The notes under the pieces: model-generated
What the model saw: only the letters and a program-made list of their open reading frames with translations
What the model was told of the DNA's origin: nothing
The model's database searches: none
Translations under genes and position numbers: made by a program
NCBI GenBank assembly: GCA_004017275.1
Contig: SAKE01000024.1
Span: forward strand, 1-64,000
Origin: Mesorhizobium sp.
GTDB taxonomy: Bacteria > Pseudomonadota > Alphaproteobacteria > Rhizobiales > Rhizobiaceae
Reading direction: 5' to 3'
DNA length: 64,000 bases
Part shown: in pieces, positions 1 through 9,022 of the stretch
Numbering within the stretch: the stretch's first letter is position 1
Layout: every line of letters begins with the position of its first letter

Positions 1-100
1 TCCGGTTCAATCTGTTACCCATCTATCGGCTGGACAGCTGGCCGCAACGCCGGCGTCTTTTTTGCAGCGCTGGTGATTGGCGAAGCCACCAGCGACAGCG

Positions 101-160
101 CCCCTCTCCCCGTCACTCTACGGGGAGAGGATGCCGGCAGGCAGGTGAGGGGCGGCGCTG
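101..160. repeat. Palindromic intergenic repeat
   Basis: A perfect 11-bp inverted repeat (CCTCTCCCCGT at 103-113, ACGGGGAGAGG at 120-130, 6-nt loop) sits in the noncoding first 245 bases, followed by a second copy of the GAGGGGC end motif near 147-153. Hairpins of this composition are scattered between genes in rhizobial chromosomes. It may also act as an mRNA 3' end stabiliser for the lipoprotein gene that ends at 246. Nothing else gene-like is visible in 1-245. Confidence 0.55.
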
Positions 161-245
161 ACCTCGACACTGATGGTCTCCGCCCACAAGCTGCCACCGA
201 TTTGAAGCGATTGCACCAGTCCAGCCAGGCAACGTCGTCCGCGGC

Positions 246-1409
246 TCACCCACCAGTGGCGATGGTCAGCACCTTGAACGGGGTGGTGATGACGATCTCG
301 GCGACCGAGCCGACGGCCTTGCCGAGGCCCTGGCCGAGATTGTTGAGCTGCGCCGGGTCGGGTTGGTCCGAGGCGAGGCCGGCCGGCGCGCGCAGCCGGT
401 TGCCGAGCAGTTGCACCAGCATCGGATTGTCGGCGAATTTGGCGTGGTTGAGACGGTCGCCGCCCTTGGCCTGAGAAAGATCGACCACCGATACGCCATA
501 GCTGGCGAGGTCGGCGGCATTGCCGTAATCGCCGACGCGCGGCTTGTCGCCCGAGATCAGGGAGGAGAGCTTGAGAGCCCGGTCATCCGCGGAGAGCAGA
601 ATGGCGAACGGCTTGTCGGGTTTGCCGTAGCGGATCATCTGCTTCTTGAACACGTCGACATCGATGTCGGGCGAGGCCAGGATGACATAGCCGAGCTTGC
701 CGCCAAGATCGCGATCGTCGGTGATGGCAAGCTGGCGCAGCGCCTCCATGGTCACCCAGGTTCCCATCGAATGGGCGATGATGTCGATGCTCTTGACCTT
801 GGTCTTGGCCAGCATCCTGAGCGTCGCCTCGAGGTCGTCGCGCGCCGCGTTGGCACTTTCCTTGTCGTAGATATAACCGGTCGTCTTGCCGCTCGACGCC
901 CATGAGAACAGCACCGGCGTGCCGGAATATTTCGTGTCGTGGGCGATCTGCGTCAGCCGATAGATGCCGTCGTCAAAACCGTTGTTGAAGCCGTGCACGA
1001 AAACCAGCGCACGGTCGCCGCGCATGGCGATGTCGGCGCCGACCGCCTTGGCGAATTGCGGCGCGCCTTCATAGAAGGTGACGTCCTTGGCGGTGAAATC
1101 CTTGGCCGGATTGCTGTTTGCCGATCCCTTGGCCCGCTCGATGGCGCCAACTTGGTGGCTTTTCGGAACGGTGACGTCGACACGGGCAAAGCTGGTGGTC
1201 AGCGAGCGATCGCCGTCGTACACCTGCCTCGGGTCCTTGGTTGCCCTCTGACGGGTAGTGGCGACGAAGATTTCATGCGTGGCCGCTATGTCGGAAGCGG
1301 GCACCGAGACCGTCGTCCTGTTGAGCAGGTCATGCGTATTCCCGCCGGCGCAGCCGGTGACAGCGAGCGCCAATGCAACGACGAGGTAGCTCTTCGAACG
1401 CACGGTCAC
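246..1409 (-). CDS. Alpha/beta hydrolase lipoprotein, DUF900 family (copy 1)
   Basis: 387 aa, GTG start. The N-terminus is a lipoprotein signal with lipobox VTGC and the lipidated cysteine at residue 20, so the enzyme is probably membrane-anchored and faces the periplasm. The body is a DUF900-type alpha/beta hydrolase: an oxyanion-side HGFNNGFDD stretch, a nucleophile elbow IIAHSMGTW (serine in A-H-S-M-G) and a late histidine in LNHAKF. Substrate is unknown; the family is annotated as putative esterases. It lies 142 bp downstream of a clear paralogue in the same orientation, so the pair arose by tandem duplication. Family assignment is firm; function is not. Confidence 0.88.
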   Translation of the reverse strand: MTVRSKSYLVVALALAVTGCAGGNTHDLLNRTTVSVPASDIAATHEIFVATTRQRATKDPRQVYDGDRSLTTSFARVDVTVPKSHQVGAIERAKGSANSNPAKDFTAKDVTFYEGAPQFAKAVGADIAMRGDRALVFVHGFNNGFDDGIYRLTQIAHDTKYSGTPVLFSWASSGKTTGYIYDKESANAARDDLEATLRMLAKTKVKSIDIIAHSMGTWVTMEALRQLAITDDRDLGGKLGYVILASPDIDVDVFKKQMIRYGKPDKPFAILLSADDRALKLSSLISGDKPRVGDYGNAADLASYGVSVVDLSQAKGGDRLNHAKFADNPMLVQLLGNRLRAPAGLASDQPDPAQLNNLGQGLGKAVGSVAEIVITTPFKVLTIATGG

Positions 1410-1551
1410 ACGCCGGCTCCCGCGAAGGGGGACGTCAAACGCATGACGTCACTGGTTATTCCGATAAAGCCAGAGGCCGGCGCGGTCCAGTTCAAAGTGA
1501 GTCCATACGTCCGCAATGCTGAACAGGCACGGCGAAACCGCGGGACCGCAT

Positions 1552-2625
1552 CTATTGCCCGAGCAGGCTGATGCGGTCGGTCACGTCACGGTCGCTGGCA
1601 AAGCCGTCATCTTCGCGCAGCCGCTGGCCGATCATCTTCACCAGCGTCGGATTGTCGGCGAATTTCGTATGGTTGAAGCTGTCCGATCCTTTGACCTTGG
1701 AGAGGTCGACGACCGTCACGCCATATGAGGCAAGATCGGCGGCATCCTTGTAGTCGCCGACGCGCGGCCGCGAACCGGCGATCAGGCCGGAGAGCCTCAG
1801 CGCCCGGTCGTCATCCGACAACAGCAGGATGAACGGCTTGTCGGGCTTGCCGTAGCGCCGCATCTGGCTCTTGAACACGTCGACATCGATGTCGGGCGAG
1901 GCCAGCACCACGTCGCCGAGCTTGCCACCGAGATCGCGATCGCCGGTGATGGCCATCTGGCGCAGCGTTTCCATGGTGACCCAGGTCCCCATCGAATGCG
2001 CGACAATGTCGATGCGCCGCGCGCCCGACTGCTCCAGCATCCTGAGCGTCACTTCCAGCTGGTCGCGGGCGGCACTGGCGCTTTCCCTGTCGTAGACATA
2101 GTCGGTGGTCCTGGCGCCCGATGCCCAGGAAAACAGCACCGGCGTGCCGGGATAGCCGGAATCATGGACAATCTGGGTCAGGCGATAGACGGCGGCGTCG
2201 AAGCCGGTGTTGTAGCCGTGCACGAAGACCATGACGCGGCCGCCACGCGCCGCGATGTCGGCGTTGAGCGCGCTGGAGAATTTCGGTTGCGTGTCGTAGC
2301 CGACGACCTCGGAAGCCATGAAATATTTGGCCGGGTCGTCCGACTTGCCGCGCGAGCGCCGCTCGATTTGGCCGGTCTCGTGGAGCCCCGGAACGGTGAC
2401 GTTGACGCGGGCATAGTTCAGCGTCGCCGAGCGTTCGCCGTCGAAAACCTTGCTGGGATCGTCGGACTTCTTACGCGTCGTGGCGATGAAGATCGAGTGA
2501 TTGCCGGCGATCTCCGTCACCGGGGCGGATACCATGGCGCTACCCAGCAGTTCCTGTGTTTGCGAACCGGCGCAGCCGGCGACGAACAAGGTTAGGACAA
2601 CGGTCAAGATCTTCTTCAAAGGCAC
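1552..2625 (-). CDS. Alpha/beta hydrolase lipoprotein, DUF900 family (copy 2)
   Basis: 357 aa, GTG start, lipobox VAGC with the cysteine at residue 18. It aligns with the downstream neighbour over the whole length, sharing DIVAHSMGTWVTME, the LASPDIDVDVFK stretch and the YGKPDKPF segment, but lacks the neighbour's roughly 30-residue C-terminal tail. The catalytic serine (A-H-S-M-G) and the late FNHTKFADNP histidine are kept, so both copies look active. Probably a secreted, lipid-anchored esterase or lipase-like enzyme of unknown substrate. The two genes may be co-transcribed, since no terminator is visible between them. Confidence 0.88.
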   Translation of the reverse strand: MPLKKILTVVLTLFVAGCAGSQTQELLGSAMVSAPVTEIAGNHSIFIATTRKKSDDPSKVFDGERSATLNYARVNVTVPGLHETGQIERRSRGKSDDPAKYFMASEVVGYDTQPKFSSALNADIAARGGRVMVFVHGYNTGFDAAVYRLTQIVHDSGYPGTPVLFSWASGARTTDYVYDRESASAARDQLEVTLRMLEQSGARRIDIVAHSMGTWVTMETLRQMAITGDRDLGGKLGDVVLASPDIDVDVFKSQMRRYGKPDKPFILLLSDDDRALRLSGLIAGSRPRVGDYKDAADLASYGVTVVDLSKVKGSDSFNHTKFADNPTLVKMIGQRLREDDGFASDRDVTDRISLLGQ

Positions 2626-3042
2626 GCCTGAAATTCCAACTCCGGCCGAAAGGCCTGTCTACCCTCGCGACACCTCCCGGACAGGCAGAGTGCGGCAGAA
2701 CTAAGTCGTGTCCAGTCGAAATGTGATCAGCGGCCGATCACAGCCATCGCAGTGTTGCGCGAAAGCCAAAATGGCGGGAGGAACGGCCGAATGTTGGAAA
2801 AGGGCAGCACCCGGGGCCGTGCCCGACCGGTTCATGGACATCAACAAGCGCTTACAAACACCTGAAAGAAATATAAGAATATCCGTCTTTGAGAAGCACG
2901 AACGGCCGGACGATGGTGTAGCGAGGCCTGATATGCGATAGGCGGGCGGGCTACGCGAAGGCGGGACGCACAACAAACAGCCAGCGCGCGGTCCGATAAA
3001 TGTAGAAATCCGCGGACAAGGTACGGCGCAAGGGTGGTTCCA
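2626..3042. other. Intergenic region with divergent promoters and a dyad
   Basis: A 417-bp noncoding gap between two divergent genes. It contains a perfect 7-bp dyad, TGTGATC-N7-GATCACA (2722-2742), and an AT-rich stretch near 2850-2885 that could hold a promoter for ilvA. The short open frames crossing it have no family resemblance and no convincing ribosome-binding site. Confidence 0.5.
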
Positions 3043-4299
3043 ATGAACAGTTTTTCTTCCCGCGTCGCTGCCGCTGCCGCTGCGATCCGCCAGATCTTCC
3101 CGGAAACGCCGCTGCAGGAAAACGACTATCTGTCGAAAAAGACCGGCGCGCGGGTGCTGTTGAAGCGCGAGGACTTGTCGCCGGTGCGGTCCTACAAGAT
3201 CCGCGGCGCCTTCAATTTCTTCCGCAAGACGCTCGCCGCAGGCAACGAGGCCGAACTGTTCGTCTGCGCGTCCGCCGGCAACCATGCGCAGGGCTTTGCT
3301 TTCGTCTGCCGTCATTTCGGCAAAAAGGGCGTGGTGTTCATGCCGGTGACGACGCCGCAGCAGAAGATCGACAAGACCAGGCTGTTCGGCGGCGATTTCG
3401 TCGAGATCAGGCTGGTCGGCGATTTTTTCGACGACTGCTACCGCGCTGCCTTTGAATTCACCGAAAGTTCCGGCGCTCATATGGTGCCGCCCTTCGACCA
3501 CAAGGACATCATCGAGGGGCAGGCGACCGTCGCCTATGAGATCGCGGACCAAATGCCGGGCGCCCGCATGCCCGACATCATCATGCTGCCGGTTGGCGGT
3601 GGCGGGCTTGCCGCCGGCGTCACCCATTATTTCGCCGATCAGGGCCGGGAAGCGCGCTTCGTCTTTTGCGAGCCGGCCGGCGCGCCAAGCCTGCGCGAGA
3701 GCCTCGCCGCGGGAAAACGGCTCAAACTCGCCAAGGTCGACAATTTCGTCGATGGCGCCGCTGTCGCCGAGATCGGCCGCGAGCCCTTGCGGCATCTCAA
3801 GGATTTTCCGGCCGACACGGTACGGCTGATCCCGGAAAACCGGCTCTGCGCCACGATGATCGAAATGCTCAACGTCGAAGGCGTCGTGCTGGAGCCGGCC
3901 GGCGCGCTGGCGATCGACGCGCTCAAGGATTTCTCCAGGAAGGAGATCAGGGGCAAGACCATTGTCGCCGTGGTTTCGGGCGGCAATTTCGATTTCGAGC
4001 GGCTGCCGGACGTCAAGGAGCGGGCGCTGCGCTTCGAGGGGCTGAAGAAATACTTCATCATCCGCTTCCCGCAGCGGCCCGGCGCGCTGCGGGATTTCCT
4101 CGAACTGCTCGGACCCGACGACGACATCGCCCGTTTCGAATATCTGAAGAAATCGGCGCGCAATTTCGGTTCGGTGCTGATCGGCATCGAAACCAAGGAC
4201 CATCGCAATTTCGACCTGCTGAAGGCGAATTTCGAGGCCGAGGGCGTCCAGTATCAGGACATTACCGACAACGAGACATTGGCCGGGTTCATCATATGA
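3043..4299 (+). CDS. ilvA: Threonine dehydratase (threonine ammonia-lyase)
   Basis: 418 aa from the ATG preceded by AAGGGTGG; a GTG nine bases upstream is less likely. PLP-dependent deamination of threonine to 2-oxobutanoate, the first committed step of isoleucine synthesis, in the cytoplasm. Fold-type II signatures are present: the PLP lysine in SYKIRGAFN (K52), a SAGNHAQG substrate loop and the phosphate-binding LPVGGGGLAAG. The last ~90 residues form an ACT-like regulatory domain (FPQRPGALRDFLELLG), consistent with feedback control by isoleucine. The next gene starts 15 bp downstream. Confidence 0.93.
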   Translation: MNSFSSRVAAAAAAIRQIFPETPLQENDYLSKKTGARVLLKREDLSPVRSYKIRGAFNFFRKTLAAGNEAELFVCASAGNHAQGFAFVCRHFGKKGVVFMPVTTPQQKIDKTRLFGGDFVEIRLVGDFFDDCYRAAFEFTESSGAHMVPPFDHKDIIEGQATVAYEIADQMPGARMPDIIMLPVGGGGLAAGVTHYFADQGREARFVFCEPAGAPSLRESLAAGKRLKLAKVDNFVDGAAVAEIGREPLRHLKDFPADTVRLIPENRLCATMIEMLNVEGVVLEPAGALAIDALKDFSRKEIRGKTIVAVVSGGNFDFERLPDVKERALRFEGLKKYFIIRFPQRPGALRDFLELLGPDDDIARFEYLKKSARNFGSVLIGIETKDHRNFDLLKANFEAEGVQYQDITDNETLAGFII

Positions 4300-4314
4300 G
4301 CGGTCGGGGATCAA

Positions 4315-4875
4315 ATGATTGATCCGGGAAAAATCTTCGTCGCGCTGTTTTCCGGCATCAATGTCGGCGGCAACCGCATCGTCAAGATGGCGGAGCTGCG
4401 GTCGTTCTTCGAGGATCTCGGCTTTTTCGATGTCGCCACCTATGTGCAGAGCGGCAATGCCGTGTTCCGGGCGAAGAAGGGCGACGCGACGACGCTGACG
4501 AAACAGCTCGAAGCAGCCTTCGAGAAGAAATGGGGTTTTTATTCGCGCATCATGGTGCGCGATCTCTCATGGTTCGAGCGACTGGTGAGTGAAAATCCCT
4601 ATCCGGAAGTTGCCGCGGACCACACCAAGCTCCACGCCTATGTGCTGAAGCGCGAGCCGACCGCCGACGAGGTCGCGCGGCTGGCGGAAAAGTGCACCGG
4701 CCCCGAACGTTTCGAGATCAAGGGCGATGTGCTCTACTTGCACGCGCCGGACGGACTGGGCAAATCGGTGTTTGCCGGGCTGATCCCGCGCACGCTGAAG
4801 GTGCCGGGCACCGCGCGCAACTGGCGCTCGGTGCAGGCGCTGCTGGAGATGGCCACTCAGGCCGGTGGTAAATAG
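4315..4875 (+). CDS. DUF1697 family protein
   Basis: 186 aa. The start is set by the FVALFSGINVGGNRIVKMAELRS opening, the hallmark of DUF1697, with the conserved YVQSGNAVF strand following. Members are small cytosolic alpha/beta proteins of unknown function, common in soil bacteria. It is 15 bp behind the threonine dehydratase gene and probably shares its transcript, although no functional tie between them is known. It converges with the DUF2218 gene 8 bp beyond its stop. Confidence 0.88.
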   Translation: MIDPGKIFVALFSGINVGGNRIVKMAELRSFFEDLGFFDVATYVQSGNAVFRAKKGDATTLTKQLEAAFEKKWGFYSRIMVRDLSWFERLVSENPYPEVAADHTKLHAYVLKREPTADEVARLAEKCTGPERFEIKGDVLYLHAPDGLGKSVFAGLIPRTLKVPGTARNWRSVQALLEMATQAGGK

Positions 4876-4883
4876 GTCGTCGC

Positions 4884-5177
4884 CTAGGCTGCCGGAGCGG
4901 GCTTCCAGTCGAAGGTCAGTTCTTCGCGGAAAGCAAAGCGCTTGATGTGATCGGCGACGACGCTTTCCAGGCGCTCGATCGATCCTGCTTCGTCGGTTGA
5001 CACCGTGATATGCAGCGCTGTCGCATCGGCATCCATGATGGTACGGCCCATCGAGAGATCGATGGTGCCATGGGTGGGATCGAACTCGACTGGGAATTTG
5101 TGCGCCCAGTGCTTGCACAACTGCTGCAGGTAGCGGCTGGCGTGTTCGGTGGTTACGTCGGCATGGCTGGTCGGCAT
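4884..5177 (-). CDS. DUF2218 domain protein
   Basis: 97 aa. The sequence SRYLQQLCKHWAHKFPVEFDPTHG and the C-terminal FAFREELTFDWKPAP match the small DUF2218 family, found alone in proteobacteria or fused to siderophore-related genes in others. Cytoplasmic, no signal peptide. Function is unknown; the histidine-rich HWAHKF segment hints at metal binding, which is inference only. A GGAGAG motif lies just upstream of the ATG. Confidence 0.85.
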   Translation of the reverse strand: MPTSHADVTTEHASRYLQQLCKHWAHKFPVEFDPTHGTIDLSMGRTIMDADATALHITVSTDEAGSIERLESVVADHIKRFAFREELTFDWKPAPAA

Positions 5178-5289
5178 GAACTCTCCTGGGCAAGCGCCTG
5201 TTTAGCCGGACAGATAGGCACCGTTCCGGAAAAACCAAACGTACCGGGCCTGCCAGCCGAGCATTGTCCGCTCAAGACAGCGTGATTGG

Positions 5290-5730
5290 TTACCAGCTTC
5301 CGGTGTTCGCCATCGAAGCCCATGGTTCGGCCTTGGCCTTGGCCGGGCCTTTTTGCAAAAGCTCGATCGAAATGCCATCCGGCGACCGGATGAAGGCCAT
5401 GTTGCCGTCGCGCGGCGGCCGGTTGATGATGACGCCGTTGTCCATCAGATGCTGGCAGGTGGCGTAGATATCGTCGACCTCATAGGCGAGGTGGCCGAAA
5501 TTGCGCCCGCCCTTGTAGTCTTCCGGATCCCAATTGTAGGTCAGTTCGACCAGCGGCGCCTTGTCGGCGATGCCGCTTTGCTCATCTTCGGAGGCAGCGA
5601 GGAAGATCAGCGTGAAGCGGCCTTGCTCGTTTTCGTAGCGGCGCACCTCCTTGAGGCCGAGCTTGTTGCAGTAGAAATCAAGCGAGGCATCGATGTCGGC
5701 GACGCGGACCATGGTGTGCAGATAGCGCAT
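5290..5730 (-). CDS. gloA: Lactoylglutathione lyase (glyoxalase I)
   Basis: 146 aa, a normal length for bacterial glyoxalase I. It isomerises the hemithioacetal of methylglyoxal and glutathione to S-lactoylglutathione. The opening MRYLHTMVRVADIDASLDFY carries the first metal-ligand histidine (H5); GHLAYEVDDIY supplies the second histidine and SIELLQKG the final glutamate, so all expected metal ligands are visible. Cytoplasmic detoxification enzyme. Standalone gene, divergent from the cold-shock gene across about 215 bp. Confidence 0.94.
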   Translation of the reverse strand: MRYLHTMVRVADIDASLDFYCNKLGLKEVRRYENEQGRFTLIFLAASEDEQSGIADKAPLVELTYNWDPEDYKGGRNFGHLAYEVDDIYATCQHLMDNGVIINRPPRDGNMAFIRSPDGISIELLQKGPAKAKAEPWASMANTGSW

Positions 5731-5946
5731 GTGATTTCCTCGATAATTGCGTTGCGGTGCAACATAGGGTCGGCCCTGTCAAAGGGCAATCATGCGGCAG
5801 TGCGCAATGCCGGCAAAGAACAAATCCGGTATTGCTGCAATGAACCGTGAAAAAAGGCACGGCAGGTCTTGCACACACCGGAAGCCGCAGTGTTAATCTG
5901 GTATCAAGAATCAGTTGCGGTGTTCTTGAAAAAAGGGGGCATTCTT

Positions 5947-6543
5947 ATGGGGGAAAAGGCCTCTTTGACGGGGCGGGACGGAACCCTTGGCGACGCCTTA
6001 CAGCGCGACGAAGGCGGCGATGCCGCTGATCTGCTCGAAGTAGCCGGCGCCATCAAGTGGTTCGATGTGGCCAAGGGCTATGGTTTCATCCTCCCGGATG
6101 ACGGCATCTCGGGCGACATCCTTCTCCATGTGACCTGTCTTCGAAGGGATGGCTTTCAGACCGCTTTGGAAGGTGCGCGCGTGGTCTGTCTCGTCAAGCA
6201 TGGCGACCGCGGATTGCAGGCCTTTCGGGTGCTCTCCATGGATCTGACCACCGCGGTCCATCCAGCCGAGATGCAGGAGCAGCGCACCCATGTCGCGGTG
6301 ACGCCTGAAAGCGGGCTCGAACGCGCTTTGGTGAAATGGTTCAACCGCACCAAGGGGTTCGGATTTCTCACCCGCGGCGAGGGTACCGAGGACATCTTCG
6401 TCCACATGGAGACCTTGCGCCGTTATGGCATCACCGAGCTTCGGCCCGGGCAGGTCGTGCTGGTTCGCTTCGGACGCGGCGACAAAGGCCTTATGGCCGC
6501 CGAAATTCACCCCGATATGGGGACCTTGCCGGTCTCGCACTAG
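5947..6543 (+). CDS. Tandem cold-shock domain protein
   Basis: 198 aa from the ATG after AAAAAAGGGGGCATTCTT; an upstream in-frame extension to 5869 lacks a plausible ribosome site. Two cold-shock domains are in series: residues ~25-90 (GAIKWFDVAKGYGFI, DILLHV) and ~120-190 (ALVKWFNRTKGFGFL, DIFVHM). Only the second has canonical RNP1/RNP2 sequences; the first is diverged. Predicted single-stranded nucleic-acid chaperone. Two-domain CSPs followed directly by a DUF192 gene are a common Rhizobiales arrangement, also seen here with a 24-bp gap. Confidence 0.92.
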   Translation: MGEKASLTGRDGTLGDALQRDEGGDAADLLEVAGAIKWFDVAKGYGFILPDDGISGDILLHVTCLRRDGFQTALEGARVVCLVKHGDRGLQAFRVLSMDLTTAVHPAEMQEQRTHVAVTPESGLERALVKWFNRTKGFGFLTRGEGTEDIFVHMETLRRYGITELRPGQVVLVRFGRGDKGLMAAEIHPDMGTLPVSH

Positions 6544-6567
6544 GACGATTCCGGTCGAGGGTTTTAA

Positions 6568-7131
6568 ATGGCTTACAGGAACTGGCTGACTGCGGGCGTG
6601 ATGTGCGCCGCAATTGCCGTCGTCGCCGCTGCCGGTGGTTATTTCTATTCCGAAAAGCCGACCTCGGCGGACAGCCGGGCTATGATCCTTCCCGTCGATC
6701 CGGCGCCACTGGTCGTGGCGACGAAAGGCGGTGATCGCTCTTTTTCCATTGAAGTCGCCGACACGGCCGTCGAGCGCGAGGCCGGCTTGATGTACCGCCA
6801 GGACATGGCGGACGACCATGGCATGCTGTTCGTCTTCGAGATCCAGCAGCAGGTTGGCTTCTGGATGCACAATACCCCAATGCCGCTTGATCTGATCTTT
6901 GTCGGCCAGGACGGCAAGATCCGCGCGGTCAAGCACGGCGAGCCGCAATCCGACGCCGTCATTTCGCCCGGTGTTCCGGTGCGCTTCGTGCTCGAACTCA
7001 AGGCTGGCACTGCCGCCAGGAACGGCATCGAGTATGGCGACCTTTTGCGCCATCCGGCCGTGGGCACGGTATCCGGCCCCGGCATGCCGCCAGCCGACAA
7101 TGGCGATGCGCCAAATGGCGGTGGCGGTTGA
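6568..7131 (+). CDS. DUF192 family exported protein
   Basis: 187 aa. An N-terminal hydrophobic segment (residues ~8-27) is either a signal peptide or membrane anchor. The rest is the compact DUF192 fold: VEVADTAVEREAGLMYRQ, DHGMLFVFE, FWMHNTPMPLDLIFV and the terminal GDLLRHPAV are the conserved blocks. The function of the family is not established. It probably forms one transcript with the cold-shock gene upstream; its stop overlaps the region where the following hydrolase begins. Confidence 0.9.
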   Translation: MAYRNWLTAGVMCAAIAVVAAAGGYFYSEKPTSADSRAMILPVDPAPLVVATKGGDRSFSIEVADTAVEREAGLMYRQDMADDHGMLFVFEIQQQVGFWMHNTPMPLDLIFVGQDGKIRAVKHGEPQSDAVISPGVPVRFVLELKAGTAARNGIEYGDLLRHPAVGTVSGPGMPPADNGDAPNGGGG

Positions 7132-7151
7132 GCACGCAGGCGGGATCGCAG

Positions 7152-7919
7152 ATGCAGTCTTTCACCCATGACGGCTTCGAGCTTGCCTTCCTGGATCGTC
7201 AGCCGGCATCGGGCAAGGGCGATCCGGTGCTGATGATCCACGGCTTCGCCTCGAGCCATTATGTCAATTGGGTATCGCCGGGTTGGTTCAAGACGCTCAA
7301 CGATGCCGGCTACCGCGCCATCGCCTTCGACAATCGCGGCCACGGCTCGTCGTCCAAGAGCTATGAGGAGGCCGACTATACGCCGGTCAAAATGGCCTCC
7401 GATGCCGCTGCCTTGCTCGGCCATCTCGGCATCGGGCGCGCCCATGTCATGGGTTATTCAATGGGTGCGCGCATCGCGGCGTTCATGGCACTGTCCGATC
7501 CGGACAAGGTGGCGACGCTGGTTTTCGGTGGCCTTGGCATCGGCATGATCGATGGTGTCGGCGATTGGGATCCGATTGCAGCCGCCCTGCTTGCCGATGA
7601 TCCGGCCGCGACCAGCCATCCACGCGGCCGGTCGTTTCGCGCCTTCGCTGACCAGACCCGCAGCGATCGCCGTGCCTTGGCCGCTTGCATCGCCAAATCG
7701 CGCGAACTGCTGAGCGAGCAGGATGTTGCCCGCATCGCCCAGCCGACGCTGGTCGCCGTCGGAACCACCGACGACATTGGCGGCTCGCCCGATGAGCTTG
7801 CAGCGTTGATGCCGAACGCCAGGGCCTTCCACATCGAGGGCCGCGATCATATGCTGGCCGTCGGGGACAAGACCTTCAAGCAGCGCGTGCTGGAGTTCTA
7901 TGCCGAAAATCCGCTCTGA
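7152..7919 (+). CDS. Alpha/beta fold hydrolase
   Basis: 255 aa from ATG 7152; a TTG at 7128, overlapping the previous stop, would add eight residues. Typical soluble alpha/beta hydrolase: VLMIHGFASS oxyanion loop, AFDNRGHGSS, nucleophile elbow VMGYSMGAR (serine in G-Y-S-M-G), an acid around VAVGTTDDIGG and the catalytic histidine in EGRDHMLAVGD. Complete catalytic triad, cytoplasmic, substrate unknown. Closest in type to the 3-oxoadipate enol-lactonase / MhpC-like group, but nothing nearby supports an aromatic pathway. Confidence 0.88.
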   Translation: MQSFTHDGFELAFLDRQPASGKGDPVLMIHGFASSHYVNWVSPGWFKTLNDAGYRAIAFDNRGHGSSSKSYEEADYTPVKMASDAAALLGHLGIGRAHVMGYSMGARIAAFMALSDPDKVATLVFGGLGIGMIDGVGDWDPIAAALLADDPAATSHPRGRSFRAFADQTRSDRRALAACIAKSRELLSEQDVARIAQPTLVAVGTTDDIGGSPDELAALMPNARAFHIEGRDHMLAVGDKTFKQRVLEFYAENPL

Positions 7920-8044
7920 GCGGACGGCGAGGGAGCGGGCAAGAGTGCCATCGGCAAACGTTCGGTTATACCTGCATTGTCGGCGTTCGCGGCAGGGGCC
8001 GTTGCGATAACCATTCTGGCCATCCCAAGCGAGGCCTCGAAACT

Positions 8045-9010
8045 TCAGTCCGGCGCTCTTGCTGCTTGAACCGACTTCGCCATCACGCACAGCAGCTCGA
8101 ACATCATCGTCGCGCCGGCAAGAGCCGTCATTCCACCTAGGTCGAAAGGCGGCGCCACCTCCACGACGTCGGCACCGACAATGTCCAACCCGTCGAGCAG
8201 GCGGACCATTTCCTGTGCCTCGCGGGTGGTGAAGCCGCCTAGCTCGGGCGTACCGGTCCCCGGGGCCATCGATGGGTCGATGCAGTCGATGTCGAAGGTC
8301 ACATAGATGGGCGTCTTTCCGACGATGCTGCGCGCCTCTTCCATGATGCTGGCCGCGCCGCGCCTGACGAACTCCTCCATGTAGATGATCCGGATGCCTT
8401 GGGCGACCGCCCAGTCATGTTCACCGGGTTCGTATATCGAGCCGCGGATGCCGATCTGGACGATGCGCTTGGGATCGAGCAGTCCCTCTTCGATGGCGCG
8501 GCGGAATGGCGTGCCATGCGTATAGGGATTGTCGCCGAAATAGCGGTCGTTGGTGTCGGAATGCGCGTCGAAATGGATCATGCCGACGGGCCTCTTGCGG
8601 GCCACGGCGCGCAGCACCGGTAACGTCGTCAGATGATCGCCGCCCGCGGCAAGCGGGATGGCGCCCGCCGCGACGATCGCCGCGATGCCGTCCTCGATGC
8701 GCTTCAGCCCGTCCAGGAGGTTGATCGGATTGACCGAGAGATCGCCGACATCGGCGACATTGGCGATGCTGAACGGCTCGGTCCCCGAGACGTGATGGGC
8801 GCGCCGCATCAGGCTCGACTGGTTGCGGATTTCGCGCGGGCCATGCCGCGCACCGGCGCGATTGGTGGTACCACCGTCCCACGGTATGCCGACGAGCGCG
8901 ATGTCGAGCCCCTCGGCGCTCGCCACGGCCGGCAGTCTCATGAAGGTCGAAAGTCCGGCGAAGCGAGGCACCGCGGAGGCGTCGATCGGCTGGAAGAAAT
9001 TGCTGCTCAT
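8045..9010 (-). CDS. Ureohydrolase (agmatinase/guanidino-acid hydrolase family)
   Basis: 321 aa, the last gene of a seven-gene operon. Ureohydrolases remove urea from guanidino compounds using a binuclear Mn2+ (or Ni2+) site. The ligand motifs are complete: AAGGDHL, HFDAHSDT and DIDCIDPSMAPGTGTPE. It resembles the agmatinase branch rather than arginase, but agmatine, 4-guanidinobutyrate, guanidinopropionate or guanidine itself are all possible substrates. Its neighbours (creatininase-family hydrolase, two SDRs, NitT/TauT-type importer) argue for use of an imported nitrogen compound rather than polyamine synthesis. That reading is inference. Confidence 0.9.
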   Translation of the reverse strand: MSSNFFQPIDASAVPRFAGLSTFMRLPAVASAEGLDIALVGIPWDGGTTNRAGARHGPREIRNQSSLMRRAHHVSGTEPFSIANVADVGDLSVNPINLLDGLKRIEDGIAAIVAAGAIPLAAGGDHLTTLPVLRAVARKRPVGMIHFDAHSDTNDRYFGDNPYTHGTPFRRAIEEGLLDPKRIVQIGIRGSIYEPGEHDWAVAQGIRIIYMEEFVRRGAASIMEEARSIVGKTPIYVTFDIDCIDPSMAPGTGTPELGGFTTREAQEMVRLLDGLDIVGADVVEVAPPFDLGGMTALAGATMMFELLCVMAKSVQAARAPD

Positions 9011-9022
9011 GGTGTCGGCACC

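Noticed and set aside
1..60. Possible tRNA 3' end at the window start (GGTTCAATC)
   Set aside because: No acceptor stem, no CCA and no matching upstream half can be seen.
2701..4314. Long minus-strand frame antisense to ilvA
   Set aside because: Typical mirror frame in G+C-rich coding DNA; ilvA on the plus strand has clear motifs throughout.
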